From DATARH01 sp035570495 (GTDB lineage: Bacteria > Pseudomonadota > Alphaproteobacteria > ATCC43930 > CGMCC-115725): a stretch of DNA of 54,276 nucleotides. Positions 16,495 to 24,322 of the stretch are shown one piece after another (the first letter of the stretch is position 1; each line of letters opens with the position of its first letter). A model generated the notes under the pieces. It saw only the letters and a program-made list of their open reading frames with translations. It was not told where the DNA came from and ran no database searches. The stretch lies in contig DATMLO010000236.1 of the NCBI GenBank assembly GCA_035570495.1, positions 1 through 54,276 on the forward strand, in the 5' to 3' direction. A program made the position numbers and the translations under genes.

Positions 16495-17112
16495 TTACAT
16501 CGGCGGCTTTACGCCGTCCTTCTCGACATAGATGCGCAGGCTAGTGAGCTTGCCGTCGTCGCCCTTTTTGGCGATCACGAACACCGCCTTGCCCGGCGTC
16601 AGAAGGCTGTTGTCGCCATCGGCCCCGGCGAGGATCGGCACATCCGGCCCGATCGTGTACTCGGACTCACCGCCGGTGAAGGTGACATGCACCAGCGGCC
16701 CGTCTGGCGTCTGAGTCACCGTGCCGACCGTGGCGTTGGTCATGACGCTGTCCGGGCTCAGATCCCACGGAAACTGCCGGCCGCCATCGGGGGTCGCCTT
16801 CGGGAAGATGCGCACTTCGACCGCGTGAATCTTGCCGTCGGTGCCCTTCATCCCGGTCGAGGCGAGGAAATCGCCCACCTTGATGTCTGACAAACTCTTC
16901 TTCTGGAGATACTGCACGGACTTGTCGGCGACCGTGATCGTCTGCGTCGACCCGTCCTTAGCTTTGACCGTGAGCTGGTCGCCGTCGAGCTTGTCGACCG
17001 TCGCGCGGATGCGCACTGGCGGTGGCGGTGGCGGCGACGATGGCGCCTGGGCGAGCGCCGGCACGGCGATGAGGCCGGCCAGTGCGAGGATGAAGAGCGG
17101 ACGAAGGCGCAT
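16495..17112 (-). CDS. secreted beta-rich protein, DUF5666-like
   Basis: This 205-residue protein has a clear Sec signal (MRLRPLFILALAGLIAVPALA) followed by a proline run and two beta-rich domains. The first (RATVDKLDGDQLTVKAKDGSTQTITVADKS, then KVGDFLASTG) has the OB-like pattern seen in DUF5666 and related domains; the second ends GKAVFVIAKKGDDGKLTSLRIYVEKDG. It is periplasmic by prediction. It lies upstream of msrQ on the same strand with a 58-base gap holding a GC-rich hairpin. RBS GGGAGG. The role is unknown. Confidence 0.8.
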   Translation of the reverse strand: MRLRPLFILALAGLIAVPALAQAPSSPPPPPPVRIRATVDKLDGDQLTVKAKDGSTQTITVADKSVQYLQKKSLSDIKVGDFLASTGMKGTDGKIHAVEVRIFPKATPDGGRQFPWDLSPDSVMTNATVGTVTQTPDGPLVHVTFTGGESEYTIGPDVPILAGADGDNSLLTPGKAVFVIAKKGDDGKLTSLRIYVEKDGVKPPM

Positions 17113-17253
17113 CGGTGAAACCTCCCCTGGAGCGTTTGCGTCGGCGCAGTAGTGCTACCGGCCGCTGCGCTCTGCATGTCACATTTCGGTGAGCGTCGCC
17201 AGACCTCCGCCGTGATAAGGTCCGCGCCCCAGCCCCCGGGAGGAGCCGCCCCC

Positions 17254-18153
17254 GTGTTCGCCGCGCCGCCGATCATCGAAACCGAAGTCTTTGCCCGCGT
17301 CCCCGACGAACTGCGCCACCACAACGAGCCGCGGCACCAATCGGGCGTGCCGCGCGACTGCTTTATCGAGGGGCCGTCCTTTGACCGCGACGGCAACCTC
17401 TACATCACCAACATCCCTTACGGGCAGATCTTCAAGATTTCGCCGCGCGGCGAATTCACCTCGATCGCGACCTATGATGGCGAGCCGAACGGCCTCAAAA
17501 TCCACCGCGACGGTCGCATCTTTATCGCCGACCACAAGCAGGGTCTTATGGTCATGGACCCTGAGACGCGCAAGGTCGAGGTCTTTTTCGACCGGCCGCA
17601 CCGCGAGCGCTTCAAGGGCCTCAACGACCTGCATTTCGCCCATAACGGCGACCTTTATTTCACCGACCAGGGCGAGACCGGGCTGCACGACCCGACCGGG
17701 CGGCTGTGGCGGCTGCGCCATAATGGCCGGCTCGATCTGCTGCTCGACAACGTGCCCAGCCCGAACGGGCTGATCCTGACCCCCGACGAGAGTATCCTCT
17801 ATCTCGCGGTGACGCGCGGCAACGCGGTGTGGCGCGTGCCGCTCAATCAGGATGGAAGCATCGGCCGGGTCGGCATCTTTATCCAGATGTCGGGCGGCAC
17901 CGGCCCGGATGGCATGGCGATGGATAGCGAGGGCAATTTAGCGGTCTGCCATGTCGGTATGGGTTCGGTGTGGATTTTCAGCAAGTTTGGGCGGCCGCTT
18001 TACGAGCTGCCGTCCTGCGCCGGCCACGCCACCACGAATGCCGCTTTTGGCGGCCCCGACGGCAAGAGCCTTTACATCACCGAAAGCGAAACCGGCACGG
18101 TGCTGCACGCGCGCGTCGAGACGCCGGGCCTGAAACTCTTCTCGCACCAGTGA
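17254..18153 (+). CDS. SMP-30/gluconolactonase family beta-propeller
   Basis: The 299-residue protein is a six-bladed propeller of the SMP-30/LRE type, with metal-site residues expected in EGPSFDRDGNLYITN (Glu near residue 30), GLNDLHFAHNGDLYFTD (Asn) and PNGLILTPDESILYL (Asn and Asp). These enzymes hydrolyse sugar lactones or related esters with a divalent metal. GTG was chosen as start because GGGAGGAG precedes it by 8 bases; earlier in-frame codons lack an RBS. A class III aminotransferase follows 8 bases after the stop, suggesting one operon. Confidence 0.88.
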   Translation: MFAAPPIIETEVFARVPDELRHHNEPRHQSGVPRDCFIEGPSFDRDGNLYITNIPYGQIFKISPRGEFTSIATYDGEPNGLKIHRDGRIFIADHKQGLMVMDPETRKVEVFFDRPHRERFKGLNDLHFAHNGDLYFTDQGETGLHDPTGRLWRLRHNGRLDLLLDNVPSPNGLILTPDESILYLAVTRGNAVWRVPLNQDGSIGRVGIFIQMSGGTGPDGMAMDSEGNLAVCHVGMGSVWIFSKFGRPLYELPSCAGHATTNAAFGGPDGKSLYITESETGTVLHARVETPGLKLFSHQ

Positions 18154-18161
18154 GGGCCGCC

Positions 18162-19574
18162 ATGTCGCTCGACCTACAGGAAAACTTTTCGCTCGAGGAG
18201 ATGGATCGGCAGAGCATCATGCATCCATCGACCTCGATCGCCGACCATCTGCAAAACGGGCCGACGATCATCGCCGGCGGCGCGGGCGTCCGGGTCAAGA
18301 ACCGCGAAGGCCGCGACTTCATCGACTGCGGCGCCGGGCTGTGGTGCGTCAATATCGGCTACGGCCGCGCCGAATTGGGCGAGGCCGCCGCCGAGGCAAT
18401 GGCCGAGCTCGGCTATTACCATTTGTTCTCGTCCTACTCGAACGAACCGATCATCCGTCTCGCCGATCGCGTGCTGGCGCTGTTCCGCGAGCGCGCCGGC
18501 GCCGGACATCTGTCGAAGGTGTTTTTCGGCACCTCGGGCTCGGACGCCAACGACACCAACTTCAAGCTGGTGCGTTACTACAACAATCTGCGCGGCAAGC
18601 CCGAGAAAAAGAAGATCATCTCCCGCCTCGGCTCCTATCACGGCCTGACCGCCGCCGCCGGCAGCCTCACAGGCATCCTCTCATTCCACAAGGCCTTCGA
18701 CCTGCCGCTGCCGGGCGTGCTGCACACCGCCTGCCCGCATTTCTTCCGCTTCGGTGAAGCCGGCGAGGACGAAGACGCCTTCACCCGCCGCATGGTCGGT
18801 GAGCTTAAAGACCTGATCCATCGCGAGGGGCCGGAGACCGTCGCCGCCTTTATCGCCGAGCCGATCATGGGCACTGGCGGCGCGTTCGTCCCGCCGCGCG
18901 GCTATTTCGAGCAGGTGCAGGAAGTGCTCGACGAGAACGACATCCTCTTTGTCGCCGACGAAGTCATCACCGGGTTCGGCCGCACCGGGTCATGGTTCGC
19001 GACCGGGCTCTACGGACTCAAGCCTGACATCGTGACCCTCGCCAAGGGGATCACCAGCGCCTATTTCCCGCTCTCCGCCTCGGTCATCTCCGAGCGGATG
19101 TGGAACGTGCTGCGCGACGCCTCGCCCGAGATCGGGCCGGTCATGCACGGTTTCACCTATTCGGGGCACCCGGTCGGTGGTGCGGTGGCGATGGCCAATC
19201 TCGACGTCATGGAGCGCGAGAACCTGATCGAGAATTCGGCGGCGATGGGCGCCTACTTCAAGGAGCAGCTGCGCCAGCGTTTCGCCGACCACCCCTATGT
19301 CGGCGACATCCGCGGCGAAGGGTTGATGATGGCCATCGAGCTGGTCGCCGACCGCAAGACCAAGCGGTGGTTCGACCACGACAAATGGGTCCACCGCATC
19401 ATCCAGAAAAAGGCCTACGACCAAGGCGTCATGGTACGCGCGCTGCCCTATGTCGAGGCGATCTCGTTCTCGCCGCCGCTGTGCATCACCCCGGCCGAGA
19501 TCGACGAGGCGCTCGATCGCTTCCAGCGCGGCTTCGAGGCGGCAATGCCCGAGCTGAAAGCAGCGGCGGGTTAG
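18162..19574 (+). CDS. class III omega-aminotransferase
   Basis: The 470-residue PLP enzyme belongs to aminotransferase class III. Key elements are GTSGSDANDTNFKLVRYY (phosphate binding), SYHG, D266 in FVADEVITGFGRTG (contacts the pyridine N) and the Schiff-base lysine K295 in VTLAKGITSAYFPLSA. The length and N-terminal pattern fit the pyruvate-dependent omega-amino acid or diamine group (beta-alanine, taurine, putrescine type); the exact donor is unclear. The SMP-30 gene lies 8 bases upstream. The 3' end faces the EAL gene. Confidence 0.94.
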   Translation: MSLDLQENFSLEEMDRQSIMHPSTSIADHLQNGPTIIAGGAGVRVKNREGRDFIDCGAGLWCVNIGYGRAELGEAAAEAMAELGYYHLFSSYSNEPIIRLADRVLALFRERAGAGHLSKVFFGTSGSDANDTNFKLVRYYNNLRGKPEKKKIISRLGSYHGLTAAAGSLTGILSFHKAFDLPLPGVLHTACPHFFRFGEAGEDEDAFTRRMVGELKDLIHREGPETVAAFIAEPIMGTGGAFVPPRGYFEQVQEVLDENDILFVADEVITGFGRTGSWFATGLYGLKPDIVTLAKGITSAYFPLSASVISERMWNVLRDASPEIGPVMHGFTYSGHPVGGAVAMANLDVMERENLIENSAAMGAYFKEQLRQRFADHPYVGDIRGEGLMMAIELVADRKTKRWFDHDKWVHRIIQKKAYDQGVMVRALPYVEAISFSPPLCITPAEIDEALDRFQRGFEAAMPELKAAAG

Positions 19575-19581
19575 GCGCCGG

Positions 19582-20526
19582 TCACGCAGCCGAAAGCGGG
19601 GCGGGGGCGCCGAACAGGCGCCCCTGGCCGAAGCTGATGCCGAGCTCCGCGGCGGCGGCCGCCGCCGTCTCGTCCTCGATCATCTCGCCGATCACGCCGA
19701 TCTCAAGCTCGGCACACAGCGCGCAGATCGAGCGCACCAGGATGCGGTCGCGTGGGTTTGTCGCCGCCGCCTTCAGAAACGGCCCGTCGATCTTGACGAG
19801 ATCGAAGGCGAAGTGGCGCAGGTAGTGATAGGTCGCGGCGCCGGCGCCGAAATCGTCGAGACAGATCGGGCAGCCTTCGGATTTGAGCTCATCCAGGAAC
19901 TCCGCCGCCGGCCGGAAGTGCTCGACGGCGTGGGACTCGGTTAGCTCAAACGTCAGCCGGCTAAGCAGCGCGCGATGCGGTCGTAGCAGCGCCGTGAGCG
20001 CCTCACGAAACCCGGCGCTCTGGACTGACCGTCCCGACAGATTCACCGCCAGCGCCAGCCGCGGCGCAGCGGCGAGCGCCGCTAGCGCCTTGCCGCAGAT
20101 CGCCAGGTCGAACTCCTCGATGAGCCCGGCCTCCTCGGCGAAGCGGACCGCCTCGAATGGCGACTTGCCCGGGGTGAAGCGGGCGAGCAGCTCGTAGTGA
20201 TGGATCTGCCGGTCGGCCAGGCTGACGATCGGTTGGCCGACGACGGTGAACCGGCCCTCGGCCACTCTTCGCCGCCAGGCGCCGAACCGCGCGATCGTGC
20301 TGCGAAATTCCTTGTCGAGCCCCTGCTGCAGCGACGACGGCTCACCTTCGCTCGGAGCCGTGAACCGCCTTGCCGCATAGGCCAGCGCCCGCGCGGCATC
20401 CTCGTCGCTGGCCGCGCCGCGCGACAGCGTGATGTCGCCGGCCGCGGGGTCGGCGCCCCGCCGCCGGCCGCGCCGGCGCTCCTGCTTTCCCGGTTTGCCC
20501 GGGGATTGTGGCGGGGCGGGGCGCAT
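19582..20526 (-). CDS. EAL-domain c-di-GMP phosphodiesterase
   Basis: The 314-residue protein has a basic, low-complexity N-terminus (ERRRGRRRG), a linker, and an EAL domain from about residue 93. Metal and catalytic residues are largely intact: E112 (YELLARF), N162 (AVNLSGRS), E194 (FELTES), D224-D225 (LDDFGAG), K245 (VKIDG), E281 (IGEMIED) and Q301 (GQGRLFG). The canonical EGVET loop is changed to GEMIED, but its first Glu remains. No GGDEF or sensor domain is present. ATG is 3 bases after the PadR stop, so regulator and phosphodiesterase are made together. Confidence 0.92.
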   Translation of the reverse strand: MRPAPPQSPGKPGKQERRRGRRRGADPAAGDITLSRGAASDEDAARALAYAARRFTAPSEGEPSSLQQGLDKEFRSTIARFGAWRRRVAEGRFTVVGQPIVSLADRQIHHYELLARFTPGKSPFEAVRFAEEAGLIEEFDLAICGKALAALAAAPRLALAVNLSGRSVQSAGFREALTALLRPHRALLSRLTFELTESHAVEHFRPAAEFLDELKSEGCPICLDDFGAGAATYHYLRHFAFDLVKIDGPFLKAAATNPRDRILVRSICALCAELEIGVIGEMIEDETAAAAAAELGISFGQGRLFGAPAPLSAA

Positions 20527-20529
20527 GAA

Positions 20530-21111
20530 TCAGCTCTGCTCGATGTCGCCGGCAGCGCGGTCGAGCGCGGTGGTGACCGCACGCAACTGCTCGGCCGTCA
20601 ACGGTCCACGTCCAAGCCGAATGGTCAGCGCCGCCTCGAGATTCTGCATGGCCCGCCGGATCTCCGGCGCCGGGCCGCCTGCGTAAGCTTGGCCGATCTC
20701 GGCCATGCGCGCAAAGATCTGGTCGACCACCGCCTGATTAGCGGCGAGAAACGCCGTGCCTTCCGCAGTAATCGCGTACTGTTTACGGCCGCCTTCGGCA
20801 CCCTCCGGCCGAATGTAGCCGAGCTCTTCGAGCAGGGTCAGCGTCGGATAGATGACGCCGGGGCTCGGGCTGTAGGTGCCGCCGAATTTCTCCTCGATCG
20901 CCTTGATCAGCTCATAGCCGTGACGCGGGCTCTCGGCGATAAGGCCGAGCAGCACATAGCGCAGATCACCGTGGTCGAAAACCCGGCCGAGCCGCTGACC
21001 GCGGCCGCCGCCGTGATGATGACCATGGCCGAAGCGGCCGCCGAACATGCCACCGCGCGCATGGCGCCGCCCGTCATGGCCGTGGTTGTGGTTGTTCCTG
21101 TGTCCAAGCAT
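20530..21111 (-). CDS. PadR-family regulator, YqjI-like, His-rich N-terminus
   Basis: The 193-residue protein has a His/Gly-rich head (ten His in the first 47 residues) followed by a PadR winged helix (LRYVLLGLIAESPRHGYELIKAIEEKFGGTYSPSPGVIYPTLTLLEE) and a C-terminal dimer helix. This layout matches E. coli YqjI, whose His/Cys-rich extension senses nickel and iron and whose DNA-binding domain represses the yqjH/yqjI genes. Unlike YqjI, the head has no Cys. Start at MLGHRNN follows AAGGACAAGAG. It sits between the DOPA-dioxygenase gene (19 bases upstream) and the EAL gene (3 bases downstream). Confidence 0.9.
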   Translation of the reverse strand: MLGHRNNHNHGHDGRRHARGGMFGGRFGHGHHHGGGRGQRLGRVFDHGDLRYVLLGLIAESPRHGYELIKAIEEKFGGTYSPSPGVIYPTLTLLEELGYIRPEGAEGGRKQYAITAEGTAFLAANQAVVDQIFARMAEIGQAYAGGPAPEIRRAMQNLEAALTIRLGRGPLTAEQLRAVTTALDRAAGDIEQS

Positions 21112-21130
21112 TCTCTTGTCCTTATGTGTG

Positions 21131-21511
21131 TCAGGCCGTCGGCAGCAGCTCGGGCGCATAGTCCCGGCGATGCATGTGGGGCCTCAATTTGAGTTGCGTG
21201 CCGAGCCACATTCCATCGCTGTCGTGGTCGCGCGCCGCGTCGGCGGTGAGCGGGTGGACGAGCACGTCCAGCCCATTCCGGTTCAGCATCAGCCAGGGCA
21301 CGACGCGCGCGAACTCGCCGGGCGCGAAGATGATCTGCAGATTGGCGACCGGATGCGGTCCGACCGGCTTGTCGAACATGCCCCGGATCTCGACGGCGAA
21401 TTCGCCGGCGACCGCCTCGGCAAGCTGTTGTGCAGCCGGGCGGGTTGTCATCGGATCATAGTAGACGTGGGCGTGATAGCCCGCGATCTGGGAGTTAGGG
21501 TAGTCAGTCAT
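21131..21511 (-). CDS. DOPA 4,5-dioxygenase family protein (paralogue 1)
   Basis: This 126-residue protein contains the small extradiol DOPA-dioxygenase domain: GYHAHVYYDP (residues 11-20), a central GPHPVANLQI and VPWLMLNRNGLDVLVHPLT. The conserved His residues in these blocks are the likely Fe(II) ligands. Fungal and plant relatives cleave DOPA in betalain-like pigment synthesis; bacterial substrates are mostly unknown. RBS GAGGAAATACC. It is the first gene of a three-gene run with the PadR regulator and EAL protein. A second copy lies at 47409-47780. Confidence 0.88.
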   Translation of the reverse strand: MTDYPNSQIAGYHAHVYYDPMTTRPAAQQLAEAVAGEFAVEIRGMFDKPVGPHPVANLQIIFAPGEFARVVPWLMLNRNGLDVLVHPLTADAARDHDSDGMWLGTQLKLRPHMHRRDYAPELLPTA

Positions 21512-21531
21512 GGTATTTCCTCGATAGATTT

Positions 21532-21563
21532 TCGATATAACGATACTTAGATATATCTAGATA
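21532..21563. promoter_or_regulatory. AT-rich palindromic operator candidate
   Basis: The gap upstream of the DOPA-dioxygenase/PadR operon, shared with the divergent cupin gene, holds a perfect 12-base palindrome TAGATATATCTA (21548-21559), an overlapping TATCTAGATA (21554-21563) and an imperfect TCGATATAACGA (21532-21543). It is far more AT-rich than its surroundings. PadR proteins, including YqjI, bind AT-rich inverted repeats near their own promoters, so this is the likely autoregulatory site (inference). Confidence 0.6.
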
Positions 21564-21639
21564 CGCTCGACGTCAAGACCCATACCGCCGAGAAAGTGAA
21601 ATCGGCTAGGATCGGCCATCGCGAAGCGAGGAAGGCGGA

Positions 21640-22112
21640 ATGACCGACCACACGCACGACCACATCGACTGGAAGGAGCACGGGGTCAAGGTGATCCCCG
21701 GCAACCAGCTCGACACCAACACCCCGCAGACGCCGGGGATGAACCGCGCGGCGGCGATCAACTTCGCCCGTGCCGGCGCGCAGAAGATCTGGGCCGGCAC
21801 GGTGCACATCCATGCAACGCCAAGACCGGCGCGCATCATCACGGCGCGCTCGAAAGCGTAATCTACGTCCTCAAGGGCAAGGCGCGGATGCGCTGGGGCA
21901 ACCACCTCGAATTTGTCGCCGAAGCCGGTCCCGGCGACTTCATCTTCGTGCCGCCCTATGTGCCGCACCAGGAGATCAACGCATCCTCCGACGAAACGCT
22001 CGAATGCGTCCTGGTGCGCAGCGACAACGAGGCGGTCGTCGTCAACCTCGATATCGAGCCGGTCGAAAAGCCCGAGCAAGTGCTCTGGGTCGACCCGATC
22101 CACAAGAAATAG
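21640..22112 (+). pseudogene. cupin gene with a one-base frameshift
   Basis: Two adjacent reading frames together encode one cupin of about 157 residues. The first frame (21640-21861) runs through KIWAGTVHIHA and then turns to nonsense. The second frame, entered at base 21816, continues NAKTGAHHHGALESVIYVL and then GKARMRWGNHLEF, and holds the metal-binding HHH block and the second cupin motif PGDFIFVPPYVPHQE, to 22112. One base is missing between GC (21814-21815) and AAC (21816-21818). No slippery run is present at the junction. It is either a genuine disruption or a sequencing error. The gene following starts 2 bases after the stop. Confidence 0.8.
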
Positions 22113-22114
22113 CC

Positions 22115-22981
22115 GTGCCCATCACGCTGGCCACAGCGACGCCGGGTGGCGGATTTCCGCTTTACGGCGGGGTCGTCGCCGAGGTGATCAACGCGATCGA
22201 CCCATCGCTTCGCGTCGAGTGCCGCAACACCAAAGGCTCGACCGAGAATGTGCCGCTGCTCGAAGCCGGTCAGGTCGATCTCGGCCTCGTGACCGGCGAA
22301 GTCGCAATCGAACCGTTTGCTAAGCCGGGTCAGCCAAAACATGGTCTGAAAATCGTCACCGCGATGTATTCGACCGCCGGCATGTTTGTCGTGCGTGGCG
22401 ACAGTCCGGCCCGATCGATCGCCGACCTTAGGGGCAAGCCGGTGGCGTTTGGCGCGGCGGGATCGGGGCTGGTCGTACTGGCGCGCACCGTGCTCGACGG
22501 GATGCGTCTCGACATGGAGCACGATTTCCAGGCGATCTACCTCGAACGCGCCGGCGACGGCCCCGACATGGTGCTCGACGGCCGCGCCGCGGCGCTGTGG
22601 GGCGGCGGCATCGGCTGGCCGGGTTTCGCCAAGGTCGCCGAGGCCGGCGGCCGGTTCATCGTGCCCGACCACGACGATATCGTCCGAATCCGCGCCAAGC
22701 ATGCCTTCCTCAAGCCGTTGACGGTACCGGCCGGCGCCTATCCCGGTCAGAGCACTCCGATCCAGTCGGTCGGGTCATGGTCCTTCATCCTGGCGCGACC
22801 CGACCTGCCCGAAGACACCGGCTATCGCCTCGCGAAGGCCCTGCACGCCGGGGAAGCGCCGCTCGCCGCGAAGCTTGACCAGGCGAAGGAAACGACCGCC
22901 GCCAATACCGCCGCCGCGCCCGACCCGGCTTTTATTCATCCCGGCGTGGCGCGCTATCTGAGGGAAATCGGCGTGCTTTGA
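22115..22981 (+). CDS. TAXI-family TRAP solute-binding-like protein without signal peptide
   Basis: The 288-residue protein has the TAXI-TRAP binding fold: LATATPGGGFPLYGGVVAEVIN at the N-terminus, ECRNTKGSTENVPLLEAGQVDLGLVTGEVA, and LRGKPVAFGAAGSGL. Binding proteins of this family are normally periplasmic, but here the mature-type sequence starts at residue 3, leaving no room for a signal peptide. The preceding cupin frame supplies no signal either. It may be a cytoplasmic ligand binder. No TRAP permease gene is in the window. GTG start, 2 bases after the cupin stop; TGA overlaps the next TTG. Confidence 0.82.
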   Translation: MPITLATATPGGGFPLYGGVVAEVINAIDPSLRVECRNTKGSTENVPLLEAGQVDLGLVTGEVAIEPFAKPGQPKHGLKIVTAMYSTAGMFVVRGDSPARSIADLRGKPVAFGAAGSGLVVLARTVLDGMRLDMEHDFQAIYLERAGDGPDMVLDGRAAALWGGGIGWPGFAKVAEAGGRFIVPDHDDIVRIRAKHAFLKPLTVPAGAYPGQSTPIQSVGSWSFILARPDLPEDTGYRLAKALHAGEAPLAAKLDQAKETTAANTAAAPDPAFIHPGVARYLREIGVL

Positions 22982-23676
22982 CCGCCACCGACGTCCTGGC
23001 GCGCGCTCCGCGCCGCCGTACCGCCGCGCTGGCGCTGGTGAGCTTCGCGGCCGGCACGATGGACACGGTCGGCTTTCTGGCGCTGGGCCATGTCTTCACC
23101 TCGGCGATGAGCGGCAACACGATCCTGCTGGGATTGTCGATCGGCCAGGGGCAGCTGCCCGCAGCTTCGCGCGCGCTCGCGGCCTTTGCCGGCTATGTGG
23201 TCGGTGTCGCAGGCGCGTCCGTAATATTGAAGGCACCGGCCCATGGTATCCGCCGCACGCTCGGAGTCGAATTGCTGCTGCTCGCGGTCTTCGCGGGCTG
23301 GTGGACGATCCGCGCCGGCTCGAAGGACCCTTCCGATCCTTATGGGCTCATCGCCCTGTCGGCAATTGCCATGGGGCTGCAGGGCGGTGTCGGTCGCGCC
23401 GTACGGGTGACTGGCGCGACGATTGTCATCACCAATACGTTGACCGCGATCGTCGGCGGCCTCGCCGACCGAGCGCTGACGCGCCGAAGACCGCTGGCGT
23501 CGGCAGCAATTTGGTAGCAGCTCGCGGCCTTTCTCGCGTATCTGTTCAGCGCTGTGATCGCCGGGCTGGCGGTGTGGTCCGGATGGCTTGCCATCCTGCC
23601 CTATGTTCCGTTCGTGGCGGTGCTCGTGGTCTGGCTGCAGCTGCAAACCGGCTTCCTGTGGCTTGAGCCCGATTAG
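22978..23676 (+). pseudogene. DUF1275 (YoaK-like) membrane protein with internal amber stop
   Basis: The frame encodes a 232-residue DUF1275 membrane protein: FAAGTMDTVGFLALGHVFTSAMSGNTILLG is the family N-terminus. A TAG at 23515-23517 interrupts it after residue 179 (just after ASAAIW). The same frame then continues QLAAFLAYLFSAVIAGLAVW to a natural stop at 23676, which is the expected last part of the family. So it is a single nonsense mutation rather than a frame error. The TTG start overlaps the TAXI stop (TTGA). The truncated product would lack the last one or two membrane segments. Confidence 0.82.
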
Positions 23677-24257
23677 AACCGCGCGAATTCGCGTCGCACT
23701 TTCGCGAGAAACCGCGCCGTCTGGGCTTCCGTCTTTGATTCGATGCTGTAGAGCGCAAAATGCCGCGTCTTGACATGCCGGGTGCATAACAGGCGGATGC
23801 CCGTCAAAACCGCGCGGACGGGATCGCGCAGCATCAGCTTGATAAGCCACCACGGCGCGCCATAGGTGCGCACGACCCAGATCCGTTTGAGCCGCGTGAG
23901 GCTCGGCTCGATCCGGCCGTTTTCGTGCAGGTGGAACACCACGCCGTTGACCCAGACGCGGTCGAAATAGCCCTTGAGGATCGCCGGCATCCCGTACCAC
24001 CACACCGGGAAGCACAGCACCAGCGCATCGGCGGCGCGCAACCGTTCGGCATGCGCTTCGATCGCCGACAAATCGGGATGCTGGGTATTATGCGCGCGCC
24101 GCTCGGGCGCGGTCATCACCGGGTCGAACCCCATCGCGTAGAGGTCGCAATCGTCCACCTCGTGCCCGGCCGCTCCCAGGGACTCGACCGCCGCGCGGTG
24201 CAGCGCCGCCGCAAAGCTGTCGGCGAGCGGATGGGCATAGATCACCAGGACGCGCAT
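23673..24257 (-). CDS. NAD(P)H:quinone oxidoreductase-like flavodoxin-fold protein
   Basis: The 194-residue protein begins VLVIYAHPLADSFAAAL, the typical NQO/YwqN-MdaB family start, with the FMN/FAD-contacting FPVWWYGMPAILKGYFDRVW at about residues 83-102 and a following GAPWW segment. It should reduce quinones or azo compounds by two electrons in the cytoplasm, using a bound flavin. It converges with the disrupted DUF1275 gene, overlapping by 4 bases at the stops, and diverges from the alcohol dehydrogenase. Confidence 0.92.
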   Translation of the reverse strand: MRVLVIYAHPLADSFAAALHRAAVESLGAAGHEVDDCDLYAMGFDPVMTAPERRAHNTQHPDLSAIEAHAERLRAADALVLCFPVWWYGMPAILKGYFDRVWVNGVVFHLHENGRIEPSLTRLKRIWVVRTYGAPWWLIKLMLRDPVRAVLTGIRLLCTRHVKTRHFALYSIESKTEAQTARFLAKVRREFARF

Positions 24258-24322
24258 CCGTCATTCCTCATCCCGAGACTCATGCTAGCATCGCCGCCAA
24301 CAAACGCTTCGAGGAGGAAACC

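Noticed and set aside
21811..21820. Programmed frameshift in the cupin gene
   Set aside because: No slippery heptamer or stimulatory structure is visible at the junction, so a mutation or sequencing error is simpler.
23515..23517. Recoding of UAG (pyrrolysine or read-through) in DUF1275
   Set aside because: No pyrrolysine genes are seen, and the family does not need a special residue here.
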